Shown here piece by piece: positions 6,576-10,693 of a stretch of DNA of 10,693 nt; within the stretch, counting starts at the first letter, position 1; each line of letters begins with the position of its first letter. The stretch is from the NCBI GenBank assembly GCA_028683685.1, contig JAQUHH010000061.1, positions 1 to 10,693 of the forward strand. The letters are read 5' to 3'. Source of the stretch: Bacteroidales bacterium. GTDB lineage: Bacteria > Bacteroidota > Bacteroidia > Bacteroidales > WCHB1-69. The notes beneath the pieces were generated by a model, which searched no databases, was not told where the DNA came from, and saw only the letters and a list, made by a program, of their open reading frames with translations. Position numbers and translations under genes: made by a program.

Positions 6576-7916
6576 ATGTTGATAGAATTTAAAGTCTCCA
6601 ACTATCGTTCGATTGCAGAAGAGCAAATACTAAGTTTAATTCCTGCATCAAAACAGAAAGATTACACTGAAAACATTATTGAAAAAGGAAAATATAAAGC
6701 CTTAAATGCTTTGTCTTTATATGGTTCAAACAGTGGTGGGAAGTCAAACATACTAAAATCTATGAGTCTGTTAGACAGAATGATACACATGTCAGCACGA
6801 GCCTCCTCCACTACAAAACTACCACATGATCCTTTTTTACTCAAAGAGGGATACAATGAAAAACCGACTGCATTTGAAATTTCATTTATCATTGAAGAAT
6901 CGAGATATAGATATGGCTTTGAATTTAACGAAACCCATATTGAAAAGGAGTGGTTATTCAGAAAAAACATTGGAAGAGAAGTGGTTTTATTTGAGAGAGA
7001 AAATGACATTATTGATGTAAGTTCTGGTTTTAATGGCACAAAAAAGATAATTGATGCTGCCATAGAGGCAACCAGAGACAATGCACTTTTTCTATCCACT
7101 TGCGACATGTTAAACATAGATGAAGCCAAAGAAATCATAAATTGGTTTTCTCGTTTTAGCATGGTTGACGGATTAAATACGGACAGAGAAGAGATTCAAA
7201 CGGTTGAGCTTTGGCAAAAAGAAGAGTATCGAGAAAAAATCCGCAACTACCTTAAATCTCTTCAACTTGGAATTACGGATATGGACATTGCGACAAAAAA
7301 ATTTGACATTTCCGAATTGCCATCAGATATGCCCTTCGGCATGAAAGAAAAACTGGCAAAAAGCTTAAATGGCAAGGAAACATATACTGTATTTGCCGAA
7401 CATATTGTTTACGACAACGACCAAAAACCAACGGGCAAAACACAAACTTGGAAATGGGAGGAAAGAGAATCTTCGGGTGCAAAAAAAGCATTGCAACTTA
7501 GTGGACCAATATTGTGGACACTTGCCAATGGCGGTGTTTTAATCATTGACGAAATTGAAGCAAAGCTACATCCCATAATGACATTGAACACAATTGAAGC
7601 ATTTTTGAATAAAGAGAGCAATCCGAACAATGCCCAATTAATTTTTGCCACACACGATACTAATTTATTGAGCTACGCAAAGTTGCGCCGAGACCAAATT
7701 TGTTTTGCAGAAAAGAACAAGTATGAAAGTACAGAAATCTATGCTTTATCAGACTTTATTTACTTTGATAAAAATAACGATTCAAAATCTGAAAAAGAGC
7801 GACCTGACACTGATAAGGAAAAAAGATATTTTGAAGGCAGATATGGAGCCATTCCTGTACTCGGAGAATTTCAAACATTTTTAAGAAACACCTCATGGCA
7901 AAAAGAGGAACAATAG
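6576..7916 (+). CDS. RloA/AbiLi-like AAA (ABC-type) ATPase of a two-gene defence system
   Basis: This 446-residue protein is an ABC/SMC-like ATPase of the AAA_15/AAA_21 type. MLIEFKVSNYRSI is the typical opening strand pair of this group. Walker A is GSNSGGKSN at 50-58, the signature-like motif ESSGAKKAL is at 298-306, Walker B is VLIIDEIE at 321-328 followed by the LHP D-loop, and the switch histidine is in FATHDTNLL at 357-365. The C-terminal RYFEGRYGAIP (417-427) is common in the defence members of this family. All nucleotide-binding motifs are intact. The next gene overlaps it by 22 bp and encodes an RloB-family protein. RloA/RloB pairs, including lactococcal AbiLi/AbiLii as I recall, are anti-phage modules in which the ATPase is thought to sense infection or hold the nuclease-like partner in check. 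A specific trigger cannot be read from the sequence. Confidence 0.9.
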   Translation: MLIEFKVSNYRSIAEEQILSLIPASKQKDYTENIIEKGKYKALNALSLYGSNSGGKSNILKSMSLLDRMIHMSARASSTTKLPHDPFLLKEGYNEKPTAFEISFIIEESRYRYGFEFNETHIEKEWLFRKNIGREVVLFERENDIIDVSSGFNGTKKIIDAAIEATRDNALFLSTCDMLNIDEAKEIINWFSRFSMVDGLNTDREEIQTVELWQKEEYREKIRNYLKSLQLGITDMDIATKKFDISELPSDMPFGMKEKLAKSLNGKETYTVFAEHIVYDNDQKPTGKTQTWKWEERESSGAKKALQLSGPILWTLANGGVLIIDEIEAKLHPIMTLNTIEAFLNKESNPNNAQLIFATHDTNLLSYAKLRRDQICFAEKNKYESTEIYALSDFIYFDKNNDSKSEKERPDTDKEKRYFEGRYGAIPVLGEFQTFLRNTSWQKEEQ

Positions 7917-8596
7917 GCAAAAAACCTTTAAAAGACAAGGACTTGCGACCAATAAGATGGCGGAAATATCCTCATCTTTTTTTAATCGTATGCGAAGATC
8001 AAAAGACTGAACCTTATTATTTTCAAAAATTCATAAAAGATTTTCCCAATGAAACGGTATTTCTTCGGGCAGTAGGCACAGGGATGAGTTCATTGGGCGT
8101 GGTTGAACAATCATTAATTGAGAAAAAGAAATTAGAAGAAGAGTCCAACAAATTGGTGGATGAAGTATGGGCAGTATTTGACAAAGACGATGCAGACAAA
8201 AGTCATGGAAATGCCGAAAGATTTAACAGTGCTTTTGCAAAAGCTCACGAATACAAGCATAATATAGCATACAGCAATGAAGTTTTTGAGTTATGGCTAT
8301 TACTGCACATTGCAGACGTATCAGCCCAAAAACCAATACCTCGATTGGAAATTTACAACCGCCTAAATACAAAAATTAAACAACATTCAAAATACAAAGA
8401 TTTTGAATACCAGCATGGAAACACCAATATTGTAGAAATAATCAACGATATTGGAAACGAAGCCAAAGCCACAGAACGAGCCGAAAACCTTTTAAAGCAG
8501 CACAAAGAAACACTACCTATTGATGCAAATCCGAGCACAACGATGCATGTACTTGTTAAAAGATTGCGAGACTTGATATGGTATTATTGTTATTAA
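7895..8596 (+). CDS. RloB-family TOPRIM-like effector, partner of the upstream ATPase
   Basis: This 233-residue protein fits the RloB family (PF13707). The family hallmarks are all visible: LIVCEDQKTEPYYFQKF near the N-terminus (Glu34), the acidic cluster VWAVFDKDDADKSH with Asp96, Asp98 and Asp99, then SNEVFELWLLLHI (127-139) and NPSTTMHVLVKRL (212-224). The Glu and DxD acidic residues in this order suggest a TOPRIM-like metal site, hence nuclease or related phosphotransfer chemistry acting in the cytoplasm; that activity is inferred. The ATG at 7895 lies inside the end of the ATPase gene in another frame. The next methionine is residue 64, beyond the conserved CED motif, so the overlap is real and translation of the two is probably coupled. 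Together they form an RloAB/AbiL-like module. Confidence 0.9.
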   Translation: MAKRGTIGKKPLKDKDLRPIRWRKYPHLFLIVCEDQKTEPYYFQKFIKDFPNETVFLRAVGTGMSSLGVVEQSLIEKKKLEEESNKLVDEVWAVFDKDDADKSHGNAERFNSAFAKAHEYKHNIAYSNEVFELWLLLHIADVSAQKPIPRLEIYNRLNTKIKQHSKYKDFEYQHGNTNIVEIINDIGNEAKATERAENLLKQHKETLPIDANPSTTMHVLVKRLRDLIWYYCY

Positions 8597-8691
8597 GGAG
8601 GGAGGGTAACAAATTACTGCAAAATAAAATTTGAGCACGATGGGAATTATCAATGTGATGATGAGAAATAGACATTAAAATACTTCAAAAA

Positions 8692-8723
8692 AATTAAAAA
8701 ATTTAATTATAAAATCAATTAAA
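8692..8723. terminator. AT-only palindromes between convergent genes, possible weak terminator
   Basis: AATTAAA (8692-8698) can pair with TTTAATT (8702-8708), which can alternatively pair with AATTAAA (8717-8723). The stems contain only A-T pairs, so termination is doubtful. Position between two converging transcription units is the main support. The rest of 8597-8731 shows nothing else. Confidence 0.25.
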
Positions 8724-8731
8724 CCATAGAC

Positions 8732-9541
8732 TTATAAATTTTCTATTAGCACTTCTTGATTTTTCAAAATTGATTTCTTTATTTGTACATTTTTGAATTT
8801 ATTTTTCACAATTGAAGTAATTTCTTCAATTGATTCTGAAGATAAATTATAACCTAAAATAACTTCGGAATAAACTTCATTATCTAAAAAAACCTGCCTA
8901 CTCTGAATATTTAGCTTTGCAAGCCTAAATTCATTTTCATATTCCCATTTTTTTAGTTTTGAATATATTTGTGTAAAATATTTTTCTTCAATTGAAAAAT
9001 TTGGTTTTATTATTGGCAATTCATGATAGTATGAAACAGGCATTCCACCGGCAAAACAGTTTTTTTTCGAGATCAATAATTTTGAATGAAACCCTACACA
9101 AAAACCATTTCCATTTTGGGTGTAATTGTTCCACATATTTAAGTTATTGGGACTATATGTTAAACAAAGTACACCAATACTATTATTTAAATCCTTAAAA
9201 AAATTATCATTAAATACTTTTATTCGATTTTTATCTGACAGCAAATCTTCTTCAATTTTTTGATTTGCTAATTTTTCTTGTTCATTTGTATTTAAAAGCG
9301 GAAAGTTTTTCTTGACTAAAGACATAATAAAATCAAATTTCTCTTCATCTGTCAATAAATCATATCTTATTGGAATTTTGCAATCAAAATCATCTTTGAA
9401 CGAATTTGGTTCAGCCATATATAGTTCATTATGAGTCAGTGTTTTCCTGTGGTTTACATCTGTCCACTCTCTATATTTGTATAGATTTTTTGGCAAATTT
9501 ACATTTTGAATATTAACATCAAACAATCTTTTTGTACTCAT
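8732..9541 (-). CDS. DUF2971 family protein, last gene of a putative defence operon
   Basis: This 269-residue protein shows the pattern of DUF2971 (PF11185): LYKYREWT near the N-terminus (20-27), AEPNSFKDDFDCK (44-55) in place of the usual fNDPFD-type motif, CLTYSPNNLNMWNNYT (126-141), GFCVGF (146-151) and WEYENEFRLA (199-208). It has no signal peptide or membrane segment, so it acts in the cytoplasm. The biochemical activity of the family is not established to my knowledge, although members are frequent in defence and mobile regions. The WNNY-GFCVGF and late E-x-E arrangement invites comparison with ADP-ribosyltransferase-like folds; this is a guess. It starts 11 bp after the stop of the cyclase-like gene, so the two are almost certainly co-transcribed, which makes it a candidate effector of that gene. 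The ATG at 9541 is the first in frame and the conserved motifs follow soon after. Confidence 0.85.
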   Translation of the reverse strand: MSTKRLFDVNIQNVNLPKNLYKYREWTDVNHRKTLTHNELYMAEPNSFKDDFDCKIPIRYDLLTDEEKFDFIMSLVKKNFPLLNTNEQEKLANQKIEEDLLSDKNRIKVFNDNFFKDLNNSIGVLCLTYSPNNLNMWNNYTQNGNGFCVGFHSKLLISKKNCFAGGMPVSYYHELPIIKPNFSIEEKYFTQIYSKLKKWEYENEFRLAKLNIQSRQVFLDNEVYSEVILGYNLSSESIEEITSIVKNKFKNVQIKKSILKNQEVLIENL

Positions 9542-9552
9542 AAAAAACTTAA

Positions 9553-10272
9553 TTAATCAGCCAAAAAATCTAAAAAAGCCAATGTATTATTTAACTTAGT
9601 TTGTGCTTTGACATCCCATTTATTGTTTCTGACAAATGTAAGTTCAACTGATTGCTTTAAATTCCTTATATAATCCTCTGAATTGTCTAAACATATTTTG
9701 AATGCAAGCTCTTTAGAAAACCGACCTCCTTTTAGAGGAATATCGTATTCTACACATTTATTTTTTTGGTCGACATCTAATTCGATAATTTCAAAAACAG
9801 ATTTGTCAATATATGTGCCAGCCCACTCTTGGTTTTCTGCTTTATCATGTGCAATTATTAAACCTTTCCCGAAATATGTATTTATATGATACTCTGTTTT
9901 TTTTGATGAGAAATTTAAAGGAATAAGCTCATCGTATAACAATACACCACGTACTGGAAAAAAATTCATATTCAATCGATGATTGATTTCAATAGTAGCA
10001 TTAAAAATCGCATCAAATTCTTCTTTAGTATCAGTGTTAGTCCAAAAAATAAATGTGTCGGAGTAGTTTGAGAAATTTACTTTTTCATTATTTAAATCAT
10101 TTACTACGAAAATTGATTTTTCAATATATTTTTTACTTTCATTTATTGCAGTTTCTATTTGAACATGGATTTTACTTAACACTTCATACTGTTTTGATAC
10201 ATCATTGTTTTTTATAAAATTCCTGTACCCAAGTAAATCAAAATAGGCGATAAATCTTTTGTTTATGTTCAT
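9553..10272 (-). CDS. Small protein resembling a class III nucleotide cyclase domain
   Basis: This 239-residue cytoplasmic protein has motifs in the order of a class III nucleotidyl-cyclase domain. RFIAYFDLLGYRNFI at the N-terminus resembles the first metal-binding strand (Asp12, compare F-x-D-x-x-G-F). NYSDTFIFW resembles the second metal site (Asp72, compare GDx). FPVRGVLLYDEL (105-116) resembles the R-x-G-x-x-x-G-E strand. YFGKGLIIAHDKAENQEWAG (133-152) resembles the helix after G-x-x-V-N-x-A-x-R. In that last block the usual transition-state Asn and Arg are not where expected, so either the chemistry differs or the protein binds nucleotides without cyclising them. Its length fits a single stand-alone domain. 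It lies between an S1-domain gene (25 bp gap) and a DUF2971 gene (11 bp gap), facing an RloAB module. A Pycsar-like signal generator is the most interesting reading, but the family assignment is by eye only. Confidence 0.6.
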   Translation of the reverse strand: MNINKRFIAYFDLLGYRNFIKNNDVSKQYEVLSKIHVQIETAINESKKYIEKSIFVVNDLNNEKVNFSNYSDTFIFWTNTDTKEEFDAIFNATIEINHRLNMNFFPVRGVLLYDELIPLNFSSKKTEYHINTYFGKGLIIAHDKAENQEWAGTYIDKSVFEIIELDVDQKNKCVEYDIPLKGGRFSKELAFKICLDNSEDYIRNLKQSVELTFVRNNKWDVKAQTKLNNTLAFLDFLAD

Positions 10273-10297
10273 TTTGTATTTGTTTATTTTTCCATTC

Positions 10298-10693
10298 TTA
10301 AAGCGTTAGCGACACCCTATTTTTCTCTTTATCTACATTTAAGATTTTCACTTCAATTTCATCGTTTATTTTATAATCAAAAATATTTTTGCCATGTTTT
10401 TTAAGTTCTGAAATATGAAGCATTGCCGTTCCAATTCCTTTTATTCTAACAAATAAACCGTAATTTTCAATTCTGGAGATTGTTCCAATCTGTTTGGAAT
10501 TGACACCAAGTTTATTGTGTTTTTTAAGAAAATAAACATTTGGATTATCAGAAGGATGAATAATTGAAAACAACATTCTTTGTTTAATATCATCAGCGTG
10601 TTTAACATATACATTGATAGTTTTTTGTTGAGCATAATAATTAGTGGTCTTGCCAACTCTATTTAGCTCAATATTTTCTAATAGACCTTTAAC
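10298..10693 (-). CDS. S1 RNA-binding domain protein, C-terminal part (N-terminus beyond window)
   Basis: The frame is open from the window edge to the TAA at 10300-10298, giving the last 131 residues of a longer protein; a methionine at 10576 is internal. Residues from about 66 to the end of this fragment form an S1 domain, an OB fold that binds RNA: QIGTISRIENYGLFVRIKGI, then AMLHISEL, then INDEIEVKILNVDKEKNRVS. This is the classic pattern of GxIxxIxxYGxFV, the HxSEL block and VxVKxLxVDxExxRxSLS. The preceding 65 residues (VGKTTNYYAQQKTINVYVKH and on) are not recognised. The S1 domain at the very C-terminus resembles many RNA-handling proteins, so the full function depends on the missing part. 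It is the first visible gene of the operon, 25 bp before the cyclase-like gene. Housekeeping and defence roles are both possible. Confidence 0.75.
   Translation of the reverse strand, partial: VKGLLENIELNRVGKTTNYYAQQKTINVYVKHADDIKQRMLFSIIHPSDNPNVYFLKKHNKLGVNSKQIGTISRIENYGLFVRIKGIGTAMLHISELKKHGKNIFDYKINDEIEVKILNVDKEKNRVSLTL

Noticed and set aside
6662..7162. A 166-codon open frame on the minus strand
   Set aside because: It is antisense to the ATPase gene, whose motifs are complete, and shows no domain of its own.
10441..10656. A 71-codon minus-strand open frame near the right edge
   Set aside because: It is a shadow of the S1-domain frame, which is open to the window edge and has a clear domain.
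1..10693. CRISPR array, tRNA, rRNA, insertion sequence or integrase
   Set aside because: I looked for regularly spaced repeats, tRNA-like cloverleaf arms, transposase motifs and integrase motifs and saw none in the window.
8732..10693. Calling the operon a Pycsar system outright
   Set aside because: The cyclase assignment is by motif reading only, expected catalytic residues are missing, and the neighbour is not one of the Pycsar effectors I know (TIR or transmembrane types).

Overview
The window looks like a stretch of a Bacteroidota chromosome. The evidence is: an outer-membrane TonB-dependent receptor with an N-terminal carboxypeptidase-regulatory-like domain; a secreted protease ending in a type IX secretion (T9SS) type A sorting domain; several matches to the Bacteroidota -7 promoter element TAnnTTTG; low GC; and little use of Shine-Dalgarno sequences. 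I cannot place it below phylum.

Left part (1-3510), vitamin uptake: one 622-bp intergenic region carries two riboswitches firing in opposite directions. On the minus strand a cobalamin (B12) riboswitch (about 500-660) leads into a secreted protein of unknown function, cut by the window edge (1-378). On the plus strand a TPP (thiamin) riboswitch (about 872-953) leads into a TonB-dependent receptor (1028-3433), probably the outer-membrane transporter for thiamin or a precursor. The receptor ends at a C-UUCG-G terminator.

Middle (3511-6417): a 465-bp convergent intergenic region holds a less AT-rich, heavily inverted-repeat element (3562-3728), a short tandem repeat and a perfect 18-bp-stem hairpin (3810-3867). 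It is followed on the minus strand by a secreted C10-family (streptopain-like) cysteine protease with propeptide, CUB-like and T9SS domains, and then by a small membrane-anchored or secreted protein that I do not recognise.

Right part (6418-10693), probable defence island: on the plus strand, an AAA/ABC-type ATPase overlaps an RloB-family TOPRIM-like protein by 22 bp. This is an RloA/RloB pair of the AbiL-like type. Facing it on the minus strand is a compact, very AT-rich three-gene operon. In transcription order it holds an S1-domain protein (5' end outside the window), a small protein resembling the class III nucleotide-cyclase fold, and a DUF2971 protein. The cyclase-like plus DUF2971 arrangement next to RloAB is the best candidate here for an undescribed system, perhaps nucleotide-signal based like Pycsar. 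That reading is inference: the fold assignment rests on motifs read by eye, and the usual transition-state residues of class III cyclases are not visible.
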